In this document: in pieces, positions 27,290-37,560 of the stretch
How positions within the stretch are numbered: position 1 is the stretch's first letter
Layout of the letters: each line of letters starts with the position of its first letter
NCBI RefSeq assembly: GCF_032884065.1
Contig: NC_088872.1
Span: forward strand, 8,307,493 to 8,371,492
Length of the DNA: 64,000 nt
Origin: Artemia franciscana
Taxonomy: Eukaryota; Arthropoda; Branchiopoda; Anostraca; Artemiidae
Reading direction: 5' to 3'
Translations under genes and position numbers: made by a program
The notes under the pieces: model-generated
Seen by the model: only the letters and a program-made list of their open reading frames with translations
What the model was told of the DNA's origin: nothing
The model's database searches: none

Positions 27290-27500
27290 ATTAAAAAAGA
27301 ACTAAGGAATTAAAAACTAAGCTAAAATTAATTAATTAGTTTATAAATTAGTTTAAATTAGTTAATTTAATTATTAGTATAATCATTAGTTTAAAATAGT
27401 TTATTAGTTTATAATAATTAATTGTTAGTTATAAATAAGTTTAAATTAGTTTATTTAATTATTAGTTAATTAGTTTTCTTTAATTCTTAGTTCTTTAATT
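27290..27500. repeat. Low-complexity (TTAGTTTAAAT)-like AT repeat
   Basis: Irregular repetition of TTAGTTTATAAATTAG-type words for about 210 bases. No coding potential. Confidence 0.8.
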
Positions 27501-27935
27501 CCTGAAACCCCTCGAAAATGGCAGCACAGCAAACCTGACTCTTTTACTGGCTTTTTTCATTTTTATGCAAACCTTTTTTTGTAATAAAATTTTACTATTG
27601 GCTAATGAAAATGACAATGACCATTCCTGAATCAGCTACAAATGACAATTTTTTCTCATTAGCCTTTTTTTTAGAAACACATTTTAACTTTGGTTTTATG
27701 GGCTATTTTGAGCCCTTTTAGACTTTAAAGGGCTAAAAATGTAATTTCCCACATAAGCAATTATTAAATTATTATAAAGGGATCAAGTGATGTATTCACT
27801 TTCATCCAAGCTAAATTATGTGATCACCTATTAATTTGCCAATAAAAATTTCAGGGATGAATTCAGGGCCTAAACCCCCCTAAAATGTTATCGGGATGTA
27901 GTTTCTAATCTTTTCTCATTTCTAGGGATGAGAAG

Positions 27936-28307
27936 ATTGTGTAGATGACAAGTCTATACCTAGGCTGTCCAGTGAATGGCATCAGTTAATAAAGCTATCC
28001 ATAAAGTGAATAAATCGTTTAGCCATTAGCATATAGCAAATAGCAGACAACTTATGAGAAGCTTCAAATAAACCACATAGCCTAGGCTATACGTAATATA
28101 TCAAGAAGTATATTAGAAGTATATAGAAGTATATTGTGTAGATGACAAGTCTATACCTAGGCTGTCCAGTGAATGGCATCAGTTAATAAAGCTATCCATA
28201 AAGTGAATAAATCGTTTAGCCATTAGCATATAGCAAATAGCAGACAACTTATGAGAAGCTTCAAATAAACCACATAGCCTAGGCTATACGTAATATATCA
28301 AGAAGTA
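27936..28307 (+). repeat. 197-bp tandem duplication
   Basis: 27936-28132 is repeated at 28133-28307 with essentially no differences by eye. The second unit stops short, at the AAGAAGTAT word. Such high identity means a recent event or an assembly stutter. Confidence 0.9.
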
Positions 28308-28319
28308 TCTACACAAAAA

Positions 28320-28517
28320 AGTGGATTAAGAATGCTTCTTGACTACTAAGGTCCCTGTAATTGCCCTGTAGTGTGTTACTACAAATAGTAATACTAACAA
28401 CACTTCTTGATTACTAAGGTCCTTGCTTCAGCCCTGCAGTATTTTGCTGCAGCAAAGATTGATCTCTGGGTCCCATATCACCAAGCTAAGGTCAAACCAA
28501 CTGCACTATCACAGGGC
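28320..28517 (-). mobile_element. tRNA-derived SINE
   Basis: The minus strand begins at 28517 with a tRNA-like head. GCCCTG can pair with CAGGGC about 80 bases on (28431-28436). The A box TAGTGCAGTTGG (28508-28497) matches the consensus fully. The B box GATCAATCT (28464-28456) matches 8 of 9, 32 bases later, which is the normal RNA polymerase III spacing. The tail carries a 68-bp tandemly repeated block (GGACCTTAGTARTCAAGAAG, seen at 28335 and 28403) and runs into a T/A-rich end near 28320. Confidence 0.65.
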
Positions 28518-29107
28518 ATTATATGGTGGCCGGCGTGTAGCTCCTGGAAAATACCCCCCCCCCCGTGGAAATAATTTCTCTCAATTGGTTGGTCTTCAAT
28601 CGCTCTTGTCTCCTAAAGAACGGATTAGAACTCTCAGTTTCTGATTGAATGAACACCCCCCGAAGTTTCTGCGATCATGAAGTGGTGGTGGGGAGGAGGA
28701 AGGGGCAATCCCCTCCAATGCGGAGTAAATTTTGCTCATTTTTCGGTTTACTGTTACTAAGTTTTATAATTTGTCCTTTGCTTACAGGCAGTACTTGTTA
28801 TTCGAAAACATATAGACAGTTTTTGCGGAGGAGTTTTCTGCAGGGAGGGAGATTGTCTGGAGGAACATTCAGCGGGGAGAAAATTTTTGGGAATAATTTA
28901 CAGTCAGCGTGGATGTATTTTTACGTGGGTATTTTTCCTGAGTGGGGACGCCTAAAACCATGGTTTGTAATCGAGCTAAAAGTCGATGATCAAGCTCGAT
29001 TTTTATTCGCTACAACCCGAGTGTATAACAGCGAGTTCAAGACCCTGGTTCGGCATAGACTTTTGAAAAGATTAAATTACGGATCAACGTGGAAATTTTT
29101 TGCTTAA
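28518..29107 (+). repeat. R1-type repeat debris
   Basis: G/C runs and phrases such as GTCTCCTAAAGAACGGATTAG and GATTGAATGAACACCCCCC match the R1 family in order. The 152-codon open frame at 28649-29107 has no domain and sits wholly on this repeat-like sequence, so I do not call it a gene. Confidence 0.45.
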
Positions 29108-29699
29108 GATTTGGCTAGGAAGAAATTCTGAAAGAACTTCTTATTCTGAATTCGAAAATGCAATGGCAATTTTCCTTTGCACATATTAATACTTTTTATT
29201 TCTTTCTGAGGAAAGTTTTCGTGCCGAAAAAAAAAGTTGAACTGTTTAAGATTTTTCTAATACAGTTTTGGATACTGACTTTAAAAGTATTTTAGCACCC
29301 TTAGCTTTTTTCACAGTAGTTTTAATTTTTTTTTGGCAAAAACGACAAAGATTAAACAACATGGAGTTTAAAAATTAGTTGCAGTAAAGAACAGTTGCCA
29401 GAATTAGTCGGAAAATATAGTTAAATTTAGCATACAATTCACCAGTAAGTATATTTAAGCATTCAAACTTCTTTTTTCCAAAACACAAATCCCGCTGCAG
29501 AACAAAGTTATAACTCCTAGCTCAAAAGCTTAAATTTGAGAACCTTTTCAGCTAATCTCGAAACCCCAAAACAATCCGTTACGCATGTACAGCTTTATGT
29601 GACTATTTTTTTTGTGTGTCTAAAACACAAACAACTCAACAAAAGTACTTTAAAAAATGGCTACAAAATTAGTATCACTACTCCCTTTAGGTTCTAATA
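29108..29699. other. Intergenic DNA, nothing recognised
   Basis: AT-rich with T homopolymers; no gene or repeat recognised. Confidence 0.4.
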
Positions 29700-30240
29700 T
29701 TGCTCTTTACTTTTCTTGAGCAAAACTTAAGCGTTCAAGCGTTGCCTAAGTAAAGTACAATAAGTATTCAATGTATTTATGTTTTGTCATGTTTTTTTGT
29801 TGATTATTGGTTTCTTGAATGCTGAATTATAAACAATGGCCTGGAGTTTAGGTTGTGTATCTTCATTGGTAATTGAACGTAGCTTGAAATATATGACAAT
29901 TGACAATTCAATTGACATCAGTTTTTACAGAGTTTGATTTTAATTAACATAAAACAGAGAACGATCCTATGTCAATAGAAACAAAATATCTAAGGCAGCC
30001 CTCTAGCGTTTTCTAAGTAAAGGGCCATAAGCCTTCATTGTATGTGATTCTTTTTTTTATAAATTGTGAAAAAGCTAATTTTGTCAAAAATTTTTTTTCA
30101 TTGTCAGTTGGATTCTTGAACACTGAATTATTAACTGTGACCTTGATCGAGACTGTATATCTTCATTGACAATCGAATGTGGTAGGCTAGTTGACACGTA
30201 TGACAATTGACGAAATCGACAATCCAATTGACATCTCAGA
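29700..30240 (+). repeat. Diverged ~300-bp tandem duplication upstream of the PKI exon
   Basis: The ordered words CTAAGTAAAG, TTCTTGAAYRCTGAATTAT, GTRTATCTTCATTG, ATGACAATTGAC and CAATTGACATC occur twice, at about 29750-29925 and 30015-30235, offset close to 300 bases. Identity is moderate, so this is an old event. Confidence 0.6.
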
Positions 30241-30617
30241 CAGTTGAAAGTGGGTTGTCAGATTCTAAATTGAAAATTGTGTTCCAATTGAAACTTTCTC
30301 CTTGGATAAAGCACTTGAACCTTCTTCAATATTTAATCCATTTTTTTTTTCTCACAAAATCCAGCTCAGCTGGATAATTTTCCTTTTCAAGCAAAGTATC
30401 CCCGATTTAATTATTTGTCAGAGAAGCCTGGCTATTTTCAAAGGTGTTTCCTAACTTTTCAAAGCAGACTCGGCGGTAAGCAAACACTTTGAACACTTCT
30501 TCCACTCAGTATGGTTCAGGCCTTGGTGACCGTAACATCAGTTTACCAATGACAGAATAGAGTAGCATTACTGAACATTTGTTTATGATATTGTTCAAAA
30601 GGTATATTTCCTTTCAG

Positions 30618-30797
30618 GGCAATGAACGTGACCTATGATGACCGAAACAACAAATATTGATCAGGACTTGCTCAATAGGGACTTTTTAGTGTGTGGACGG
30701 ACCGGGAGACGTAATGCACTGCCAGAATTACAAGGGAGTTTTGCTGTTGTATCCACTGCCGGGCTACCGGAAGCCCTAGAAGGATTATCCTGTGGTG
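30618..30797 (+). CDS. PKI: cAMP-dependent protein kinase inhibitor (PKI family), coding exon
   Basis: PKI proteins are small heat-stable inhibitors. They occupy the catalytic cleft of the free PKA catalytic subunit as a pseudosubstrate and carry it out of the nucleus. The exon follows a good acceptor (CCTTTCAG, 30617/30618) and ends at an optimal donor (G|GTGAGT, 30797/30798), phase 1. It can start at ATG 30635 or 30638; the second has the better context and gives the usual MT start. The pseudosubstrate FLVCGRTGRRNAL is intact. Counting from 30635: F17 for the hydrophobic P-11 pocket, R22, R25, R26, Ala28 in place of Ser/Thr, then Leu. Leucine-spaced AGLPEALEGLS then fits the nuclear export signal. 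About 54 codons are here; the family is usually ~75, so a short last exon is missing, probably beyond the window. Lysine-rich read-through past the donor shows no PKI similarity. The exon's 3' part reappears at 45155-45235. Confidence 0.87.
30622..30660 (+). promoter_or_regulatory. Short upstream ORF overlapping the PKI start
   Basis: ATG at 30622 opens a 12-codon frame ending TGA at 30658-30660. It runs across both possible PKI start codons (30635, 30638) in the +1 frame. If the transcript includes 30618 onward, ribosomes must leaky-scan past it or reinitiate, which would lower PKI synthesis. Inference only. Confidence 0.45.
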
Positions 30798-30964
30798 GTG
30801 AGTCAAAGTTGTTCCATTTGACAAGGCAACATGTGACACTAACAATAAATTTTAATTGTAAAGACACGTCCAAAAAATTAAATAAAAAGACTTATGTCAA
30901 TGCTCGTCAACCAGGATATACGCATAGGGAGACGGGGGATTATAGCCGCTGCTGCAGGAACAGC

Positions 30965-31240
30965 ATGGTATTTGTGACTTCACCAAATTTTTCTAAGTTT
31001 TCTTTAGTTTGACGAGTACTTTTGGTCCACATTTCTTATCGCTGGTACATTTTAACATGGTATTTGTGATTTCACTAAATTTTTCTAAGTTTTTTTTAGT
31101 TTAAGAAGTACTTTTGATCCAAAATTTCTTATCGTTAGTGAATTTTAACATGGTATTTGTGATTTCACAAAATTTTTCTAAGCTTTCTTTAGTTTGACGA
31201 GTATTTTTGGTTCAAATTCTTATCGTTTGTGCATTTTAAC
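30965..31240 (+). repeat. 93-bp tandem repeat, three units, in the PKI intron (copy A)
   Basis: Units start with ATGGTATTTGTGA at 30965, 31057 and 31150 (periods 92 and 93) and share TTTTTCTAAG and TTCTTATCG. Counterpart at 45403-45678. Confidence 0.88.
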
Positions 31241-32360
31241 GTGAAGTTTCTCATCTTGTAGCTTTTATCGGAGGTCCCTCTTTTCATGGAAATATCATAT
31301 TTATTTAAATCGTATATTGTGACGTTTAATTATATTTCTATTCCAGCCCTCTTTTCTTCAAATGCTTCCAAAAATTCACTTAGTTTCTCTGTATTTAACC
31401 AAGTAAAATGTTGGTTACCTGCACAGTAAAGACTGTTTAGTGCCCCCCTCCCCCTGTTTTGACATATGTCTTATTCAAATATCTTCATCAATAAATAAAT
31501 AAGTATCTAGAGTTGAATAAAAACCTCTGATTAATTTTTTCCCCAACTTTACTGTAAAGTTATGTTAGAAAACAACGAATTTGGTTTTGAGAAATAATTC
31601 GGTGGAGATTTAATTTCGGTGGAGATTTCTTAAATTTTTTGATTTTGATAGAAACTTATTTGATTTTAATATTGAAGTATCGAATTGGAATGCAAGAGCT
31701 TTTGCTAGAAAGAGGAATATGGCAACTCTGACGTGAAATATCACGTGAAAATATCTTCAGTTTTGCTAAAAAAAAAAAAAAAAACAGAAATTGGTTTTTG
31801 TGTGATGGTACAATAAAGTGGAGAGAAGACCACCGATACTTGTTTATTATATAAAACCCACTTAATAAGTAAAGCTTGGTTAATACTAATGAAAAAAACA
31901 AAATATGATGAAAATAGAATACTTTATTAGCAAAATTGTGAAAATTACAACTTGGAAACATGCTCCCAGGACGCAGTGTTTTGTTTTGGGCAACAACCCC
32001 TTATCCTGGAAAAATATATTTGCCTGTTCCTCGGTCCTTGGCAAATCCCAGATCTTAATTTGAACATCCACGGTGAGACATTATATTCTATTACTAGTCA
32101 AATTAAACTAACCGGTGTCCTCAAGAATTGCATTAATAATGAACTAGGCCAAGAATTGCGTTAACAATGAACTTTTCTTTGTCTTTGAGACGGTCAGCTG
32201 ATGCCGAAGCTCCCAATTTGGTAATTCACAAATGACCTTCACAATTTTGCTAATAGAGTATTCTAATTTCATTATATTTTATTGTCACCATTCTTCACTT
32301 CTCGAGCGTGTTTTATGTAATATACAATTACCAGACCACCTATGCCTAATACAAATTAAA
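31241..32360. other. PKI intron sequence without recognised element (copy A)
   Basis: AT-rich. The two copies differ here by a small rearrangement near 31602 (copy B carries ~14 extra bases near 46038). The short open frames are closed off by stops and have no domain. Confidence 0.5.
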
Positions 32361-32521
32361 TTAAAAAAAAAAACGAGTTTTTTCTACTGAAGGTAAGGAG
32401 CAACATTAAAGCTTAAAACGGACAGAAATTATTACGTATATGAAGGGCGTTGCCCCCTCCTCAACACCTAACTCTTTACGCTAAAGTTTTTAATGATTTT
32501 AAAAAAGCGTCTTATTATTCT
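32361..32521 (+). repeat. Half copy (left arm) of the hairpin repeat (copy A)
   Basis: Carries GGTAAGGAGCAACATTAAAG, ATTATTACGTATATGA, CTCAACACC and CTCTTTACGCTAAAG in left-arm order and joins directly to the full hairpin at 32522. Confidence 0.7.
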
Positions 32522-32822
32522 AATTACATAAAAAAAACTAGTTTTTTTAACTGAAAGTAAGGAGCGACATTAAAACTTAAAACGAAGAGAAATTACTCCG
32601 TATATGAAATGGGTTGTCCCCTCCGCAATCCCTCGCTCTTTACGCTAAAGCTTTTAATTGTTTTAAAAAACAGAATTGTGGCAAAGAGACAAACATTAGC
32701 GTAAAGAGCGAGGGATTGCGGAGGGGACAACCCATTTCATATAAGGAGTAATTTCTGTTCGTTTTAAGTTTTAATGTCGCTCCTTACTTTCAGTTAAAAA
32801 AAATAGTTTTTTTTATGTAATT
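32522..32822. mobile_element. Complete hairpin element, 301 bp, arms ~120 bp (copy A)
   Basis: A near-perfect inverted repeat from AATTACATAAAAAAAACTA to its complement ending ATGTAATT. Arms carry AAGTAAGGAGCGACATTAAA, GGGTTGTCCCCTCCGCAATC and CCTCGCTCTTTACGCTAAAG and their complements around a short AT centre. It has no coding capacity. The family is present many times in the window, so I call it MITE-like. Counterpart at 46971-47271. Confidence 0.85.
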
Positions 32823-33106
32823 TCTGAACGTTTTTGAATTAATGCATGTTTGATTTTGGTTCTCCACACATCAATTATTAAAATGAAATTTGTATATTAA
32901 TTCCTTTTTTGGCTAAATGGCTTTCTCTTAGTTTTTATCAGACGATTTTGAGAGATAAAGAGTGGGGAAAGAGGCATAGTTGCCCTGCAATTTTTCGGTT
33001 ACATAAAAAGGCAACTATAAATTTTAATTTTTAACGAATATTTTTATTAGTAAAAAATATACGTAACTTAAGAATTAACTTACGTAACAAACTTTTATAT
33101 TCTTAA

Positions 33107-33385
33107 ATTTTTATTATGTATCTGAGGGGGTTTGTACCCTCGTTAATACCCCGCTCTTTACACTAAATCGTAAGTTTTGTCCCAATTCTTTAAGAAAGAC
33201 CCCTGAATCAGAAAGGCCGTAGAATAAATAATTGAAATTACTAAAAACACTATAGCATAAAGAGCGAGGTATTTATCTCCTCCTAAATACCTCGCTCTTT
33301 ATGCTAAAGTATTTTTAGAACCCCTCATATGCGTAATAATCTCTGTTCGTTTTAAGTTTCAATGCTACTCCTTACTTTCAATTGA
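33107..33385. mobile_element. Hairpin element with a perfect 23-bp core stem (copy A)
   Basis: Another family member. Its centre has a 23-bp perfect stem (33253-33275 with 33284-33306) around an 8-base loop TCTCCTCC; the outer arms are diverged. Counterpart core at 47702-47755. Confidence 0.8.
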
Positions 33386-34270
33386 AAAAACGTTTTCATG
33401 TTTATTTTTTCATTGTTTTTTATAGTAATTTTAGAAAATCCTGCGCCCTTTTCATTGAATTTCTGTTCCCCCATGACATATTTCTCAAAGGAAAGGTCCT
33501 CCCACATAGCCCCCTCCCCTCAAACCCACAACCCAACCCCCAAAATCAAAAAAAATCCCCTGAAAAGGTCTGTACAATTCCCAATAACCATTATTATATG
33601 TAAACACTGGTCAAAGTTTGTAACTTGCAGCCCCTCCCCCAGGGACTGTGGGGGAGTAAGTCATTCCCAAAGACATAGTTATTATGGTTTTTGACTATGC
33701 AAAAAAAATGGCTATCTCAAAATTTTGATCCGTTGACTTTGGATAAAAAATGAGCGTGGGAGGGGGCCTAGGTGCCCTCCAATTTTTTCGGTCACTTAAA
33801 AAGGGCACTAGAACTTTTCATTTCCGTTAGAATGAGCCCTCTTGCGACATTCTAGGACCACTTGGTCGATACGATGACCCCTGGAAAAAAAAAAAAACAA
33901 ATAAACACGCACCCGTGATTTGTCTTCTGGCAAAAAATACGAAATTCCACATTTTTGTAGATAGGAGCTTGAAATTTTTGCTATAGGGTTCTGTGATACG
34001 CCAAATGTGATGGTGTGATTTTCGTTAAGATTCTATTGCTTTTAGGGGTTGTTTCCCCCTATTTTCCAAAATAAGGCAAATTTTCTCAGGCTCGTAACTT
34101 TTGATGACAAAGATTAAATTTGATGAAACTTATATATTTAAAATCAGCATGAAAATCCGATTCTTTTGATGTATATTTTAGCATCAAAATTCTGTTTTGT
34201 AGAGTTTCGTTTACTATTGAGCCGGGTCGCTCCTTACTACAGTTCGTTACCACGAACTGTTTGATTAAAC
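33386..34270 (+). repeat. R1 dispersed repeat, first copy in block A
   Basis: Recognised by parallel order with the next copy at 34480: C-rich start, CCAGGGACTGTGGGGGAGTA, CAAAGACATAGTTATT, GTGCCCTCCAA, GGGCACTAGAAC, GACCACTTGGTCGATAC, TCTCAGGCTCGTAACTT. It ends in a hairpin, ACAGTTCG-TTACCA-CGAACTGT (34239-34260), followed by TTGATTA. Non-coding. Counterpart at about 47834-48725. Confidence 0.75.
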
Positions 34271-34304
34271 GGCCTTTGTGTTTCACGAGTCATCTTACAT
34301 AATT

Positions 34305-34445
34305 GGGACTAAATTCAAACTTTAGCGTAAAAAGTGATGTGTTGAGGAGGGACAACCCCCTTCATATGCGTAACAATTTCTGTTCGTTTTAAGTTTTAAT
34401 GTTGCTCGTTATTTTCAGTTAAAAAAAAAACTTGTTTTGTCTTTA
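34305..34445 (+). repeat. Right arm of a hairpin repeat between two R1 copies (copy A)
   Basis: Contains CTTTAGCGTAAAAAGTGATG, GAGGAGGGACAACCCCC and TTTTAAGTTTTAATGTTGCT. Counterpart near 48775-48900. Confidence 0.65.
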
Positions 34446-34479
34446 ATTTAATTTCTGATTGCTTTTTAAAAAACGCCAG

Positions 34480-35390
34480 GAAATCTAGCCCCACCTCCAC
34501 GGAGAATTCCCCTCCTCCAAATGGAAATATCATCTAGACAGTTCAATCCCGGTGAAAAGTTACCATGGACAATTACTCTCGACCACTCTGCGCGTAAAAT
34601 TGAGACTGAAAAGAGAAAACAAGACATATGAAAAGAATTTTGTATAAGAATTCTGGCAAGTTTTCGTAGTTTATAATTTTCCCTGGCAAGTTCACTCCCT
34701 GGAAAATTTCCCCGTGGAAAACCCCCCAGCAGAAAATTTGTCCCCCCTCCCGAAAATGTATGCATGCATCCCTATTGTAAAACTATGCGTAAACAATGGG
34801 CAAATTTTATAACTTAAAGATCTTTCCCCTGGGGCTGTGGGGGGCATGTTATACCCAAAGGCATAGTTATTGGGACTTTCAACTATGATAAACAAAATGA
34901 CTATCAACATTTTGATCGGAAGATTAGGGAAACAGTGGCGGAGGAGGGCGCCTAGCTGCCCTCCAGTTTTGTCGCATGAAAAGGGCACTAGAACTCTTAA
35001 TTTCCGTTCGAATGAGCCCTCTCCCGATATTTTAGGACCACTGGGTCGATACAATCATCCCTGGAAAAAATATTTTTGCAGATAGGAACTTGAAACCTAT
35101 GTATCCGGGTTATCTGATACGCTGATTCCGATGGTGTGGTTTTCATTAATATCACTTGACTTTTAGGGGGTGTTTCCTCTTTTTTTTTAAACTATGAAAA
35201 TTTTCTCAGGCTTGTAACCTGTGGTAGGTAATACTGAACTTAGTGAAATTTATATATTTAAAATCAGCATAAAAAGCCAATTCATTGATATATCTATTTG
35301 TATCAAAATTTCGTTTTTAGAGTTTTGGCTACTATTGAACTGGGTCGCTCCTTAATTACGTTTGATTACCACGAACTGTTTGATTAGTAT
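34480..35390 (+). repeat. R1 dispersed repeat, second copy in block A
   Basis: Same landmark order as 33386-34270 and the same terminal CACGAACTGTTTGATTA, though the left half of the hairpin is mutated here. Open frames inside it (for example 34466-34765, minus) are glycine- and proline-rich products of the G/C runs, not genes. Counterpart at about 48935-49845. Confidence 0.75.
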
Positions 35391-35556
35391 ATTTTAGCCA
35401 TATTTTTGCTAAAGGTTAATTTAAGCTAAAGCCATGGATTCGTTTATCTCGGTCATCTTCACTTTTAAGTGCTTCTTACTCAAACATAGGGTCCAGCAGA
35501 ACGTCATTGGAGGTTCTGCTTGAAAAAGTGGGCTATGATGAACTATGGGGACAAGT

Positions 35557-37110
35557 ATGATACAACTACAATATTATTTCAGAATTTTTCACTTTCTCAA
35601 TACCAACCATTCACAAAATATAGTTATGTTTTTGTATAGGCGTTGCATATATTTGTTAATAAAATTGTATAAACTGCTATATTTACCGCTGAGGAATTCT
35701 GTACTTATTTTGATGCATGCCATCCAATCATATTTCCATTATTGGTTGTTTAAAAATCAAAATTTTTACAGGACTATTGTCTTATTTAACGCTAAATCCG
35801 AGCCGATGTTTCAAATTTTTATTTTTGTGCTCAAAAGACATGTCGAGATTTGAACGTTTACATTGAATATGTGGAAATCTCAAGATTAAGAAAAATAATT
35901 AGAAATCTACCACAGCTTAAAACCCTGAGAATTTAAATCCCCAATCTATACCTATCAAATACAAAAATAACAAACACGTATTTGCTTATTTTTTAAGAAG
36001 TATTTCGAATCATATACTTAGTTTGAAGCACATACCTACATGCGTCTTTATTAGAGTTCATATTTTTCTGACGATTTTGGTCTTAATTCGAATATTTTAG
36101 GATGAATAGAAGAGGAAATACTAACCTCGAGCTCAAAACTGACAGGACTCTAGACTGATAGCACTAGCCATTATTAACATTCACCGAAATATTTAGGTAG
36201 AGATTGACCGTGTAATAAATAGATATGAAATAAAGAAATAGGGGAGTAGAAGTTAAGAAATAGACTTTTTCGTTCTTATAAAACTGTGAATTCTGTAATT
36301 TAAGCAAAATATACAAAACTTTAAAAAGTGGAAAGATCCGCTATGTTGTTATGAAAAGTTAAATTTTGATTAGAAAATTCTTATATTTCGTCAAAGTTGA
36401 CATTGTTTATTAAAACATTATTTTAAAAAGAAATAATGACTAGATAATGCTTTATTATTTGTACTTAAGACCCTCGTTTTAAATGTCTTCTATGTATTTC
36501 TGTCTCTTTGTTCTATTTTTCTTGTTACACCACTAAAAGAATAAATATTTAATGTTTAACAGATCTTTTATGAATATAAAAGTTGTATCTTAATCCTCAT
36601 TTCCTACTCTTCATTACTATCATAATTACTAAGCGATGCCACAAAGTTAGGCGACATGCTATATGGTTCAACCTGTGTCACAAAGAAACTTATGACCCCA
36701 AAAGATGGTTCAAGACCTTTTTTTTTTTTTTTTTTTTTTTACAATAAAAAGCTTAACTCACTCTCTATAGTGGTCGGAAGTGCAAAGGCGAAAAATTATG
36801 CAGAAAGCATTAAATATTTTTTTTTATAGATGGTGAACAGCTTTTTAGTTTTTCATTGCGGGGTAGTTTTTGTAACGTACTATTTTTTTATCAATATTTT
36901 TATAGTATTTAAATTTCAACAATTTTATTAGAACTTTAACCCTCACCAGATTTTAGATTAAATTTATGACCATTTCTACTACCTACCTACGACGCATAAT
37001 TGTTGAGGTTCCTTTTGAATTGCTGGTATTTCTTTGCTTGCAAGTTTATCGAAGCAACCTATTATGCGCTCCTCGCTAAAGAAAATCCTGGATCCGCCCC
37101 TGGGTAGACG
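35557..37110 (+). repeat. Dispersed repeat shared with 4262-5625 (copy A)
   Basis: Collinear with the copy at 4.3-5.6 kb but with a few extra blocks, including a pure T run near 36717-36740. Block A carries about 36 bases (36599-36634) that block B lacks near 51043. Counterpart at 50002-51520. Confidence 0.7.
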
Positions 37111-37205
37111 ACTTTTTGCTATTGAGTAACTTTGGGCATATTTTCTTCATTTTTCAAAAGAGTTGAGCCACCTATGCGGGTAGTCATTTATATCCATGAT
37201 TAAAG

Positions 37206-37560
37206 ATTAAAAAAAAAACATGTTTATTCAACTGAAAGTAAGGAGCAAAATTAAAACTTAAAACGAACCGAAAGTATTACGTATATGAGGGGGTTTGCAC
37301 CCTCATCAACACCTCGCTCCTCACGTTAAAGTTTTTCGGAACTTTAAAAAAAGTTGCTTATTATTCTAATTAAACAACCCCTGTGTTTCAGTAGTTGTTT
37401 TTGAAATAACTGGGACTTAAAACTTTAACTTAAAGAGCGAGGTGTTAAGGACGGGGAGACGCCCCTTATATACGTAATAATTTCTGTTCGTTTTAAGTTT
37501 TAATGTTGTTCCTTACTTTCAATTGAAATAAACTATTTTTTTATAATTTAATTTTTGACC
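37206..37560. mobile_element. Hairpin repeat copy (copy A)
   Basis: The left arm (AACTGAAAGTAAGGAGCAAA ... ACACCTCGCTCCTCACG) and right arm (AAAGAGCGAGGTGTTAAGG ... TTTTAATGTTGTTCCTTAC) are inverted copies. Counterpart at about 51618-51960. Confidence 0.75.

Noticed and set aside
28431-28517. Functional tRNA gene
   Set aside because: The acceptor stem and A/B boxes are there, but the anticodon and T arms do not fold cleanly and a SINE tail follows; called as a SINE head instead.
28649-29107. 152-codon open frame as a gene
   Set aside because: No domain, no splice context, and it lies on G/C-run repeat sequence. A signal-peptide-like hydrophobic stretch inside is not at the N-terminus.
30798-31012. 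PKI reading frame continued past 30797 to a stop at 31012
   Set aside because: An optimal GTGAGT donor ends the exon, and the sequence after it shows no PKI-like composition and runs into a tandem repeat.
34466-35085. Gly/Pro-rich frames in the R1 repeats
   Set aside because: They recur wherever the repeat occurs, in several frames on both strands; composition comes from G/C runs.
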